Source of the DNA: Candidatus Methanoperedens sp.
GTDB taxonomy: Archaea > Halobacteriota > Methanosarcinia > Methanosarcinales > Methanoperedenaceae
Direction: 5' to 3'
NCBI GenBank assembly: GCA_027460465.1
Contig: JAPZAV010000045.1
Span: forward strand, 1 to 44,361
DNA: 44,361 nucleotides
Below the pieces are notes generated by a model. The model worked only from the letters and a program-made list of their open reading frames with translations. It ran no database searches and was not told the origin of the DNA. Below are positions 1 to 7,721 of this stretch, piece after piece. How positions within the stretch are numbered: the stretch's first letter is position 1; every line of letters begins with the position of its first letter. The position numbers and the translations under genes are program-made.

Positions 1-154
1 TGCATGCCCGTATTCAGCCGAACCGCATAGAGGCGGGGTATTTCTAACTTCTATGAGTTGTATTTCGCCGCAATCAACTTCAAATATCAGAAAGCTGGAG
101 GCTTTTCCGAAATGCTGGTTGATAACCGTCAGTTGAAACGACTGCGACTCTCAC
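1..154 (-). pseudogene. NifX/NifB-like Fe-Mo cofactor domain protein, partial and frameshifted
   Basis: Reading the minus strand from a GTG at 154 gives an N-terminus RVAVVSTDG. The homologous continuation INQHFGKASSFLIFEVD is one frame away and stays open to the window edge. The two parts match the start of the dinitrogenase iron-molybdenum cofactor biosynthesis domain (PF02579), where a VS.DG...(N)..FG.A..F.I.EVD pattern is expected. Removing one T near 122-126 restores a continuous frame. A GGAG Shine-Dalgarno sequence lies 9 nt before the GTG. The gene sits 16 nt downstream of the osmC-like gene and belongs to the same minus-strand cluster. It is either a pseudogene or carries a one-base sequencing error; its 3' end is outside the window. 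Confidence 0.6.
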
Positions 155-170
155 CTATTTCATCTCCTTT

Positions 171-698
171 TCATTGCTTAATTATTTTGATTTCAGGGAA
201 AATCTCATGTGTTACGCAGTAGTAGCCGGGACATCTCTCCTTGGCGATTTCATTCAGCCTGTTTAACTTTTCCATGTTTGCATCTGAATCCACTATCATT
301 TCCCATTTGAGATGCTCTAATATAGGGTTTTGAGTGACACCGAAAGCCCCCGTCAGATCCATGTTCGACGTAGCTTTTATCTTAAAGCTTTTAAGTACGA
401 TCCCCTCAATCGCAGCCCATTTTGCGAAGGTGGCTGCGTAACAGGCAATAAGTCCGTATATACAATACTGCACAGGGTTAGGGGCTGTGCCGCCGCCACC
501 CAGAATCAGTGTCTCATCAGATTGAAGGGTTATCTCTCCTCCCTTTTCTGTTTTTATCTTTGATTCAAACTGGGGGCCGGTTTTGCCTATCCTCCATTCA
601 CCCTCTATCTCCATGGTTTTCTTACCCGTGGAAGGGTCTTTTCTCGCTTTTTCAACAGTTTCCTTGAATTTTTCCACATCTACTCTGTTTACTATCAT
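171..698 (-). CDS. OsmC family protein
   Basis: This 175-residue protein fits the OsmC/Ohr fold: an N-terminal beta region, then a helix with PNPVQYCIYGLIACYAATF carrying the first conserved cysteines (C79, C86), and a second cysteine pair near C156/C161 in KERCPGYYC. OsmC proteins are cytoplasmic thiol-dependent peroxidases, or sulfur-handling proteins when found with DsrE/TusA genes. It lies 12 nt downstream of the DsrE gene and is probably cotranscribed with it and with ArsR. The context points to persulfide or oxidant handling, which is an inference. The start is an ATG preceded by a GAGGTG sequence. Confidence 0.85.
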   Translation of the reverse strand: MIVNRVDVEKFKETVEKARKDPSTGKKTMEIEGEWRIGKTGPQFESKIKTEKGGEITLQSDETLILGGGGTAPNPVQYCIYGLIACYAATFAKWAAIEGIVLKSFKIKATSNMDLTGAFGVTQNPILEHLKWEMIVDSDANMEKLNRLNEIAKERCPGYYCVTHEIFPEIKIIKQ

Positions 699-710
699 TC
701 TTTCACCTCT

Positions 711-1034
711 TTAACCAAATACTAAAACCTTGTCAGATTCCTCAACTATATGAAACATATCATGCATTGTGGAAACTGGGCAAACCTCGCTCCCCTTCAT
801 CTGCCTTATTTTCAGGCAGCTTCCGCATGCAAAAATCTGACCTTTGTGCTCTGCAAACAGTCCTATCTGTTCCTGAACATTGAATTTTTCATCCTGAATA
901 TTTTCACTCTCAACACCTTTACCCAGGAGAAACACTTTTACCTCGTGCTCCATAAGTAAAGAAGTAGTGCCGAATCTAAAGGCATTCCACACTGTTTCCG
1001 GCTCGTTTGCGTTTATGATTATTCCGATTTTCAT
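711..1034 (-). CDS. DsrE family sulfur-carrier-like protein
   Basis: This 107-residue protein has the DsrE/DsrF-like fold: a KIGIIINANEPE start, a central EHEVKVFLLGKGVE strand-helix, and a CGSC motif followed by a further cysteine in GSEVCP. DsrE proteins are small soluble proteins that relay sulfane sulfur through such cysteines. The start overlaps the stop of the ArsR gene (ATGA), showing tight coupling, and the OsmC-like gene follows 12 nt later. The exact substrate cannot be read from the sequence. Confidence 0.85.
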   Translation of the reverse strand: MKIGIIINANEPETVWNAFRFGTTSLLMEHEVKVFLLGKGVESENIQDEKFNVQEQIGLFAEHKGQIFACGSCLKIRQMKGSEVCPVSTMHDMFHIVEESDKVLVFG

Positions 1035-1351
1035 AACATCCTCTTTGCTAACTTTTCATTCTCCTTTATCTGTTCCAGAAGCACTTCCCTCATCAAATCG
1101 CATGCCTGCAAGATTTTCGGGTTTGCGATTTTGTAGTAAATATTTGCTCCTTCCCTTCTTGTGGTAACAACGTTATTCTGCCTCAAGACCGTGAGATGCT
1201 GCGAGACGTTCGCCTGCGGCACTCCGGCCAGTTCGGTCAGTTCGTTCACCGTTTTTTCTCCATCTCTGAGAAGGTTTATTATTTCCAGTCTTTTGGGGTT
1301 TGTAAAGACCTTACAGATCTCCGCATGCATTTCATAAATTCTTTTATCCAT
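1031..1351 (-). CDS. ArsR family winged-helix repressor
   Basis: This 106-residue protein is a typical ArsR/SmtB regulator. The winged helix runs from about residue 15 to 75 with the recognition helix VPQANVSQHLTVLRQNN and the wing TTRREGANIYYKI. It has two cysteines, C13 and C84, one near each end. That is compatible with thiol or persulfide sensing of the SqrR/BigR kind, but their positions are not the same, so this is only a possibility. It is directly followed by DsrE and OsmC genes. Overlapping palindromes at 2338-2359, upstream of the first gene of the run, are a candidate binding site. Confidence 0.9.
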   Translation of the reverse strand: MDKRIYEMHAEICKVFTNPKRLEIINLLRDGEKTVNELTELAGVPQANVSQHLTVLRQNNVVTTRREGANIYYKIANPKILQACDLMREVLLEQIKENEKLAKRML

Positions 1352-1366
1352 AGATGTACTCCGATT

Positions 1367-1987
1367 TCATATTTTAACACTAAAAATTTTAAGAAGCATT
1401 GGAACCTCTTCTTTATATTCCAGATACTCTTCTCCAAACTTTTCTTCCATCTCTTTTTCTTCTTTCTTTGCAAGGCGAAGATACATAGTGACCAGAAAGG
1501 GCCACATAATTAAAGTAAGAATAGTGGGCCACTGGATAAGGAACGCAGAAGTGATAAGTAAAATACCAAGATACTGCGGGTGGCGGGAGTATCTGTAGAT
1601 GCCATTCTTCACAAGCCCTGCAGCCTTATGGATTTTCTTCCAGCCTAGAATAATTAGAACAAGCCCTGTCAGAATCATGATCGAGCTTACCGCCATCACC
1701 AGAAACACGCCTTTATTGAGTTGCAGTATTCCCAGACGGTCAAGTGCAACTGCTATAAGATGACCTGTTTCGCCCGTGGGTTCTATAGTGATACCAAGGA
1801 TGGAGGATAAAAGGAAAATCGTAAGGGGAAAGCCGAACATCTCTGTGAACAGGGCGACCAAAAAAGCCTCGTATATTCCAAGCGTTTTCCAGTCGCGCCT
1901 TTTCGGAGCGTAAGCAAATCCTGCGGCAAAAAGAGTGAAGAATAAAATGCTTGCAATAACAGCCGCCCAGTTCCCGTACCAGACCAT
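1367..1987 (-). CDS. Isoprenylcysteine methyltransferase-like membrane protein
   Basis: This 206-residue protein has about five membrane segments and the C-terminal signature of the ICMT/phospholipid methyltransferase family: GIYRYSRHPQYLGILL followed by a charged FGEEYLEYKEEVP. The RHP-Y block binds S-adenosylmethionine in characterised members. The substrate in archaea is unknown; a membrane lipid or quinone-type target is possible. It lies between the SHOCT protein (2 nt gap) and the ArsR gene (15 nt gap), all on the minus strand, so all are likely one transcript. Confidence 0.8.
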   Translation of the reverse strand: MVWYGNWAAVIASILFFTLFAAGFAYAPKRRDWKTLGIYEAFLVALFTEMFGFPLTIFLLSSILGITIEPTGETGHLIAVALDRLGILQLNKGVFLVMAVSSIMILTGLVLIILGWKKIHKAAGLVKNGIYRYSRHPQYLGILLITSAFLIQWPTILTLIMWPFLVTMYLRLAKKEEKEMEEKFGEEYLEYKEEVPMLLKIFSVKI

Positions 1988-1989
1988 GT

Positions 1990-2289
1990 TTACCCCGTCA
2001 GTTCTTTCTCCATCTCAAGGTACTGCTCTCTTGTTATTTCGCCCCTGGCGTATCTCTTTTTCAGGATAGCAAGCGCGGACTCAGGCGTTTCCTCTGATTT
2101 TTGTGTTCCGGCGTTGATAAGTGAAATCACAAGCCAGATTATTGCTCCCCAGAACAATACCATTATGATGACTCCAAAGCCCATTCCAAAGCCCATGCCG
2201 AACCCCATCATTCCTCCTCCGGAAAACAACAGGACTACTGCCACAAGTAGCGCGATGAGTATCCACAATATCGAATCTTTATTGCTCAT
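1990..2289 (-). CDS. SHOCT domain membrane protein
   Basis: This 99-residue protein has two membrane segments (about 8-24 and 38-60) separated by a Gly-Met-Phe-rich turn with repeated GFGM units. A C-terminal SHOCT motif follows, with ALAILKKRYARGEITREQY. SHOCT is a short domain found at the ends of many unrelated membrane proteins, with presumed oligomerisation roles. It is the first gene of the minus-strand cluster that continues into the methyltransferase-like, ArsR, DsrE and OsmC genes. Confidence 0.8.
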   Translation of the reverse strand: MSNKDSILWILIALLVAVVLLFSGGGMMGFGMGFGMGFGVIIMVLFWGAIIWLVISLINAGTQKSEETPESALAILKKRYARGEITREQYLEMEKELTG

Positions 2290-2337
2290 TTTTTATACAT
2301 CTCTTCAATTTTGGATTCTAATAACATATTCTAAATT

Positions 2338-2359
2338 ATGAATATTCATATATATGAAT
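2338..2359. promoter_or_regulatory. Overlapping AT-rich palindromes, candidate ArsR operator
   Basis: A perfect 12-bp palindrome (2338-2349, ATGAATATTCAT) overlaps a perfect 16-bp palindrome (2344-2359, ATTCATATATATGAAT). They lie 49-70 nt upstream of the first gene of the ArsR-containing cluster, where the TATA box is expected. Binding by the clustered ArsR protein is inferred. Confidence 0.45.
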
Positions 2360-2413
2360 CTTTCCTTCACTTTATAGTATTCCTTCACACCTGCGATTAC
2401 AACGAATCCACCT

Positions 2414-2788
2414 TTATGCATAAAACCTGCAATCGGCTTTGGCACAGTTTTTATTCCTGAAGCTATGCTCACATTTGAGTTTCGAAACTGGAATATGCTC
2501 AAGTCCCACGCCAAGCACTTCTTTGAAATATTGATTTGCCGACTCTATTGCAGTAAAGGTGCTCCGTTTACAGCATCTGTCTCCCCTGTTACTTGCTATT
2601 GCTGCAAGTGCCCTTGAGGTCATCATATTCGCAGTTCGCCTTTCATGATCCGTCAAAGGTGTGGCTTTCAGTATGGTACTCATGGCAATACCTGTGGCAA
2701 TAGCAGCCGCATCAGTGCCATACAAACCGCAGTAGCCGCCCGGCACTGTAGCGCCGCGTCGTATAGCCTCTTTGATATCGCGCAGCAA
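2414..2788 (-). pseudogene. DUF5714-type protein, N-terminally truncated
   Basis: The 124 residues match the C-terminal part of DUF5714 proteins as I remember them: GGYCGLYG, then the ATPLTDHERRTANMMTSRAL stretch, then GDRCCKRSTFTAIE and a cysteine-rich tail. The usual N-terminal part, including a zinc-ribbon-like region, is missing: reading back in frame meets a stop just 7 codons above the only available TTG. No strong Shine-Dalgarno sequence is visible. The segment after YCGLYG reads TDAAAIATGI, where family members usually have a Cys-Gly-Ala-Ala-Ile-Gly pattern. A 5' truncation or frameshift is most likely. Confidence 0.55.
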
Positions 2789-2918
2789 ATGAGATTTTTC
2801 AGGATATCAAAAGCGAAAGGCCGTGAATCCTTCCATAAGTCTTAATAACCCTTGGTGATGTATTGAAATAACCGATCAAATGTTGATATATGATTGAAAC
2901 CAGCGTGAGCCTCTAACA

Positions 2919-3821
2919 TCAAGTTATCGAAAGCAATCTCCCATATGGGCTTTCATCAAAATATCGGGTATACTGAGATGTATCAAGCTTTTCCCCGCCA
3001 AAGAGCAGACGTGAAAGCGAGGGCTTGTTTGCATAGGTAACTTCCGGTCTGCCTTCTATTCCCCCGAGTCTGGCTGCAATTTCGATGGCATCGTCGAGGC
3101 TTCCGAAATCATCAATAAGCCCGAGTTCCTTGGCTTTCGCGCCTGTGTACACACGCCCATCAGCCAGGTCCTTGACCTTGCTCAGAGAAAGATTCCTGTT
3201 CTCTGCCACCTCTTTTACGAAACGGAGATATGCTTCCTCTATGATTTGATCCGCGAATTTTTTTTCTTCGTCCGTCAATCCTCTCCAGTCGCCACCCATA
3301 TCTTTCAAAGCTCCGGATTTCGCGATATAGAACGAAGTACCTTCCATATTATAGAATTTTGACCTGTTCTGGAACTCCCATATCACTCCTATGCTTCCAG
3401 TAATGGTATCAGGGTTGGCTATGATCTTATCTGCAGGAACGCTGATATAATAGCCTCCGCTGGCTGCCACATCTCCCATAGAAATCACAATGGGCTTATC
3501 GATTTTTTTCATTGCACCCACGATCTCCTGAGCAGCGGCAGCAGAGCCCCCAGGACTGTTAATCCTCATCACAATGGCTTTAACCCCACGATCTTCTGAA
3601 GCATCTTTCAGGCTCTTTGTTATCTCCTCGGATGTTGCGATTCCAAAGCCTGAAGGGATGCTTCCTGTCAGCATAATCCCCTGCACATATATCACTTCTA
3701 CCCTGTTCCCCGAGATCGCAAAATCCCTGCCTGCGAAGATCAAATAAAAGCTGCCGCCAACGATGATCAGCAAAAAGAACAGCACAGAAAAGTACAGTAA
3801 TATTTTCCTGGATTCGGACAT
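2919..3821 (-). CDS. sppA: Signal peptide peptidase SppA
   Basis: This is a 300-residue S49 family membrane peptidase. A single N-terminal membrane anchor (about 8-28) is followed by the protease domain. The nucleophile serine lies in GDVAASGGYYISVPADKI, and the general-base lysine is probably in SGALKDMGG, as in the Bacillus SppA Ser-Lys dyad. The length fits the short archaeal/Gram-positive form. It cleaves leftover signal peptides in the membrane. The gene is divergent from nothing close and lies 36 nt downstream of atwA on the same strand, so readthrough is possible. Confidence 0.93.
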   Translation of the reverse strand: MSESRKILLYFSVLFFLLIIVGGSFYLIFAGRDFAISGNRVEVIYVQGIMLTGSIPSGFGIATSEEITKSLKDASEDRGVKAIVMRINSPGGSAAAAQEIVGAMKKIDKPIVISMGDVAASGGYYISVPADKIIANPDTITGSIGVIWEFQNRSKFYNMEGTSFYIAKSGALKDMGGDWRGLTDEEKKFADQIIEEAYLRFVKEVAENRNLSLSKVKDLADGRVYTGAKAKELGLIDDFGSLDDAIEIAARLGGIEGRPEVTYANKPSLSRLLFGGEKLDTSQYTRYFDESPYGRLLSIT

Positions 3822-3857
3822 GATGTGAACAATGCAATTATTTTATTAAATACTTAC

Positions 3858-5576
3858 CTACCTGGTATAATCCTCAAGACAAACATCGAGGTACCGCGCA
3901 TTGCTTGCATTGATGAACTCATCGCAGATCTTCTTTGGATCTCCATCGCCGATAATATGCCCTTTATCTATCAGTATAGCCCTCTGTGCAACTTCTTTTA
4001 TGAAATCTACATGATGACTGACGAATATGATGGTGGTATTGAACGTCCTATTGATATTCTTCAGGGAGTTTGCCACATCCCTGAGCGTGATGGGATCAAG
4101 ATCACCAAAAGGTTCATCCAGCAGCAGGATGGAAGGTCTTGAAGCAAGTGCGAGTGCAAGTGCTGCCCTCACGTTTTCCCCGCCGCTCATCTGATATGGT
4201 TTGACATCAAGGAGACCAAGCGGTAGATCTACTGCTTCAAAGATCGGCTTTGCGTAATTCATTATTTCTGTCAGAGGATAGCTCGGGAAAAGTACACCCA
4301 GGATCGCTGGAGTATAGCCCATCTTTGCAAGATGCTCCTTTGCATTGTCCTCAGGCATATCAGTCATCCTGTAAAGTTCATCCAGATCCTTATCAGGTAT
4401 CCCGAATTCCTTGGCGCGCTTTTTTGATTCCTCCACAACTTTCTGACCTTTTACCCCGAGTCTATATGCAAGCTGCTGTTTTATCGTGGAATGCGGCGAA
4501 AGCGCAAACTCCTGGTACATGATGCTTGTAATTCTGCGCACCTCCATCCTCTTTGGAGAATACGTTGATATTTCAATCCAGTCGTTATCCACCAGGAACT
4601 CTATCTCACCGTCATCAGGAAAAACAAGACCGTCCATGGCATGGAGAAGAGTGGTCTTTCCTGCCCCGCTCGGTCCTATGAGCGCAACGATCTCACCTTC
4701 TTTGAATTCGATATTGATGCTATCAAGGTCAAGCACTTCACCCTGCCTGAAAAGCCAGTATCGCTTGGAGAGATCGGTCACTTTGATTAGAGTCTTGTCA
4801 GACCTGCGCTCGGGCATCGGTACTATGGGCTTCATATTCTTCAGGAACTTCTTCAATACATATTCAGGCTCGCCTTCCTCGACTATTCTGCCTCCCTCAA
4901 GCCAGAGAACACGGTGGGCAAGATATGAGTGAACCTCGGGCAGATGAGATACCACCAGGGTCTTGATCTTGAGTTTTTCATTCACGTTCTTTATTGCATC
5001 CAGTACCTCCTGTTTTGTTGCAGGACATGTCATGGTTGCAGGTTCATCCAGGAGAAGAAGAAGGGGGGATGCAGCAAGCTGCCGTGCCATCAGCAATCTC
5101 TGCTTTTCACCTCCGCTCAGAACAGCTGAAAAATGCTCTGCTTTCTTGTCAAGATTGACAAGTTTCAGGTACTCCATGCTCTTTTCATACAGTTCGTCAT
5201 AGTAAGGTGCATCCTTTTCAGGTAATATCTCAAATCCACATTTCTGTGCATTAAGGCGGCGCAGTACGTTTTCATAAGTAGCGCCCGGCCAGAGGCCGAA
5301 ATTTCGCTGAAGATGGATCGCAGTCATTTTCTGAAGTTTCTTGATGTCCTCATGCGGGGCACCCGGTCTTACGGTGAACCCATCAAGCTCAAAACTGCCT
5401 TCAGAGAATGGTTCAATACCGCGTAATATCTTCAATATCGTGGATTTCCCGCCTCCACTTTTTCCAATGATCCCGAGGATCTCACCCTCGTTAATTTCAA
5501 AACTTATTCTGTTCAGAACTCTGACCGTATCAGAATCGATTACATAGTCTTTAACCAGATTGCTTACTTTCAGCAT
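3858..5576 (-). CDS. atwA: Methyl-CoM reductase activation component A2 (dual ABC ATPase)
   Basis: This is a 572-residue soluble protein with two ABC ATPase domains and no membrane segments. Domain 1 has the Walker A GKSGGGKST and signature LSGGEKQRLLMARQLA; domain 2 has GPSGAGKTT, signature MSGGENVRAALALALA and Walker B SILLLDEPFGD. The tandem layout and sequence match component A2 of the methyl-coenzyme M reductase system, which drives ATP-dependent reductive activation of Ni-F430 in Mcr. I place the start at the ATG at 5576 because GGAG lies 9 nt upstream. A TTG further up (5615) has no such signal. A divergent TATA box lies near 5643-5654. Confidence 0.88.
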   Translation of the reverse strand: MLKVSNLVKDYVIDSDTVRVLNRISFEINEGEILGIIGKSGGGKSTILKILRGIEPFSEGSFELDGFTVRPGAPHEDIKKLQKMTAIHLQRNFGLWPGATYENVLRRLNAQKCGFEILPEKDAPYYDELYEKSMEYLKLVNLDKKAEHFSAVLSGGEKQRLLMARQLAASPLLLLLDEPATMTCPATKQEVLDAIKNVNEKLKIKTLVVSHLPEVHSYLAHRVLWLEGGRIVEEGEPEYVLKKFLKNMKPIVPMPERRSDKTLIKVTDLSKRYWLFRQGEVLDLDSINIEFKEGEIVALIGPSGAGKTTLLHAMDGLVFPDDGEIEFLVDNDWIEISTYSPKRMEVRRITSIMYQEFALSPHSTIKQQLAYRLGVKGQKVVEESKKRAKEFGIPDKDLDELYRMTDMPEDNAKEHLAKMGYTPAILGVLFPSYPLTEIMNYAKPIFEAVDLPLGLLDVKPYQMSGGENVRAALALALASRPSILLLDEPFGDLDPITLRDVANSLKNINRTFNTTIIFVSHHVDFIKEVAQRAILIDKGHIIGDGDPKKICDEFINASNARYLDVCLEDYTR

Positions 5577-5639
5577 CGATGATTCTCCAAAACATGCAGC
5601 TACTGATGATTTCAAATAATGAGATTTCCTAATGTTTGA

Positions 5640-5730
5640 ACGTCTATATATTATTATTGTTCAAATCCTGGAAATTATTGTTCCATATCTCATTTTCGCA
5701 TTGCAGATGGAGAAAGATTTATACTTTAAC
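5640..5730. promoter_or_regulatory. Divergent TATA boxes for atwA and the TPR gene
   Basis: For the minus strand, an ATATATAG-type box at about 5643-5654 lies roughly 70 nt above the atwA ATG. For the plus strand, GATTTATACTTT at 5716-5727 lies about 60 nt above the TPR gene ATG. Both fit the archaeal TATA consensus; transcription starts are not mapped. Confidence 0.5.
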
Positions 5731-5788
5731 AAATAGTATTGAAACGGATAGTCTTCGGACAGATTATCATGAGATTGAGGTAATACAA

Positions 5789-6814
5789 ATGAAATTTGGC
5801 GATTTTTTCAAGAAATCTGAAAAGAAGGATCCGATGCAAGAGGCAGAGGATTACAAGCGATCCGGTAAATACGATAATGCACTGGAAGCCTATGGACGAA
5901 TTCTGAGTACAGACCCCACTAACCTGAAGGCATGGTATGGTAAAGCCTCCATCCATCTTTCACTCGAGCAATATCTTCCCGCGCTTGAGGCTTATGAGAA
6001 AATCCTGGAACTTGATCCAGAGAATATCAAAGCCTGGCATGAAAAGGGCTTCATACTTGTCAATCTTGGCAGATTGAGCGATGCTCTTGAGGCGTATGAT
6101 AAGGTACTTGCATCCGAACCTGACAATGTCAAACTTCTGAATGAGAAGGGAATGATATTGAAGGAATTGAAGCGGAATGCAGATGTATTGAAGATATATG
6201 ACAGGCTTCTCTCGTTTGAACCGGATAATGTGAAGATATTGTTTGACAAGGGATTGATCCTCTCAGATCTTGGAAAAGAAGCAGATGCTCTGCCGGTATA
6301 TGAGAAAGTACTTGAAGTGGATCCTGATCATTCAGGAGCGCTTGCACGCAAAGGGATGATCATAGGGTTAAAAAGAAACTATGCCCAGGGCTTCCTGTTT
6401 GTAGATAAGGCTCTGGAAAAGGATCATTCCAACTGGAATGCTCTGTTTGCAAGGGGCGCTATATGGAAGCTGAAAGGCGCAGACCTGGCAGCACTTGACA
6501 GGCGTTATGATGCTGTGAAAGCATATGATAATGCGCTCCAGGCGTTTGAGAAAGCCATCCAGCTCAATCCCCAGAATGCAGCGCTATGGTATGAAAAAGG
6601 TCTTCTCCTGCGAGAAGTGGACCGCAAGAATGAAGCAATAAAGGCTTTTGATAAAGCAATTGATCTCGATGTGGACAGCACAAAAGCATGGTATGATAAA
6701 GGTGTGACGCTTAAATCACTTGGAAGGGAAGATGAAGCCTCCAACTGCTTTGAGAGGGTCCTGAAATTGAATCCCTCGCATACCCTGGCGCGCCATAAAT
6801 TGAAACAGATATAA
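5789..6814 (+). CDS. Tetratricopeptide repeat protein
   Basis: This 341-residue soluble protein has about eight to nine TPR units, seen as repeated A(L/V)xxYDK(A/V)LxxxPxNxxxWxxKGxxL patterns spaced 34 residues apart from about residue 18 to the end. TPRs form a superhelical scaffold for protein-protein contacts; the partner is unknown. Such TPR proteins are numerous in Methanosarcinales. The start is chosen at MKFGDFF because GAGGT lies upstream and the preceding in-frame residues are not TPR-like. A stem-loop terminator follows at 6824-6853. Confidence 0.88.
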   Translation: MKFGDFFKKSEKKDPMQEAEDYKRSGKYDNALEAYGRILSTDPTNLKAWYGKASIHLSLEQYLPALEAYEKILELDPENIKAWHEKGFILVNLGRLSDALEAYDKVLASEPDNVKLLNEKGMILKELKRNADVLKIYDRLLSFEPDNVKILFDKGLILSDLGKEADALPVYEKVLEVDPDHSGALARKGMIIGLKRNYAQGFLFVDKALEKDHSNWNALFARGAIWKLKGADLAALDRRYDAVKAYDNALQAFEKAIQLNPQNAALWYEKGLLLREVDRKNEAIKAFDKAIDLDVDSTKAWYDKGVTLKSLGREDEASNCFERVLKLNPSHTLARHKLKQI

Positions 6815-6823
6815 TAAAGCAGG

Positions 6824-6853
6824 AGAGGTTGTTTTTTTTATAATACAACCTCT
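6824..6853 (+). terminator. Stem-loop after TPR gene
   Basis: AGAGGTTGT (6824-6832) and ACAACCTCT (6845-6853) form a perfect 9-bp stem. The 12-nt loop is T-rich. It starts 10 nt after the TPR stop codon. Confidence 0.5.
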
Positions 6854-6875
6854 TCAGCGGTCATCTCAAAGAATA

Positions 6876-7721
6876 ATGCATTTTTATTTCGTCGCATTTG
6901 AGCTTTTCACGTTCATCCTGCTTATTATTTGTTTTCTTCATGCCCGTACTCAAGGAAAGCCCAGGCTGGTCGAGCTTATCACCCTTGTGGTCAATGGTCT
7001 GTTGCTTGAGAAATTGACTATTCTATTCTTCAGGGAATATACCTACGGTGATGGTTTTCTAATTATGGTCCAGGATGTACCTCTGAGCATTGCCTTCGGG
7101 TGGGCAGCGATAATCTACAGCGCAATGGAGACCACAAATATGCTCGGTATTCCTCTGGCAGCGAGACCCCTGTATGATACTCTCCTTGCACTGAACATAG
7201 ATCTTTCAATGGATGCCATTGCCATTCGCGCAGGGTTCTGGAAGTGGTTGAATGGCGGTGAATGGTTCGGAGTTCCTTATGGTAATTTTCTGGGGTGGAT
7301 CTGTGTGGTGTTTTTCTTCTCGTTTTCTGTAAGATTGTTGAGAAAACATCCTCCTGGAAACGAAGCCATCAGGGTTATCACGATCCTGGTGAGTTCATTA
7401 TTGCCTCTGATATTAATGCTGAAGATCTGGGCACTATGGGTGCCGGATATTCTAAAAGGTGCGATCATAGCCGGCATACTTCTTATTTTTCTGACAGTAG
7501 TTCTATTGAAATCAAAGGGATTTGCAAACAGTCACAATTATCGTATCATGGCAGTTCCTTTTGTTTTCCATATCTTTTTCCTCTTTTTGCTCATCCATGA
7601 AAGATTCTATGCAGAGGTACCTCTGCTGCTCCCCCTTTCCGCAGGGATGTTAATACTTGGATTCGCCGGGCATTTTCCGCAATCTGTAAGAAGATCGTTA
7701 TCCAAAGGTTTCAAATCATAA
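6876..7721 (+). CDS. CruF-like (carotenoid biosynthesis family) membrane protein
   Basis: This 281-residue polytopic protein has about eight membrane segments. The block DAIAIRAGFWKWLNGGEWFGVPYGNFLGW resembles the conserved region of the CruF/DUF422 family (D..A.R.G.W.W..GG.Y.GVP..NF.GW), which includes carotenoid 1,2-hydratases and bisanhydrobacterioruberin hydratase. No other carotenoid genes lie in the window, so the substrate is uncertain; another isoprenoid is possible. It ends 11 bp inside the 3' end of the convergent SpoIIM-like gene. Confidence 0.6.
   Translation: MHFYFVAFELFTFILLIICFLHARTQGKPRLVELITLVVNGLLLEKLTILFFREYTYGDGFLIMVQDVPLSIAFGWAAIIYSAMETTNMLGIPLAARPLYDTLLALNIDLSMDAIAIRAGFWKWLNGGEWFGVPYGNFLGWICVVFFFSFSVRLLRKHPPGNEAIRVITILVSSLLPLILMLKIWALWVPDILKGAIIAGILLIFLTVVLLKSKGFANSHNYRIMAVPFVFHIFFLFLLIHERFYAEVPLLLPLSAGMLILGFAGHFPQSVRRSLSKGFKS

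Noticed and set aside
5577-5615. Longer AtwA starting at TTG 5615
   Set aside because: There is no Shine-Dalgarno sequence there, while GGAG fits the ATG at 5576 and the family begins at that residue.
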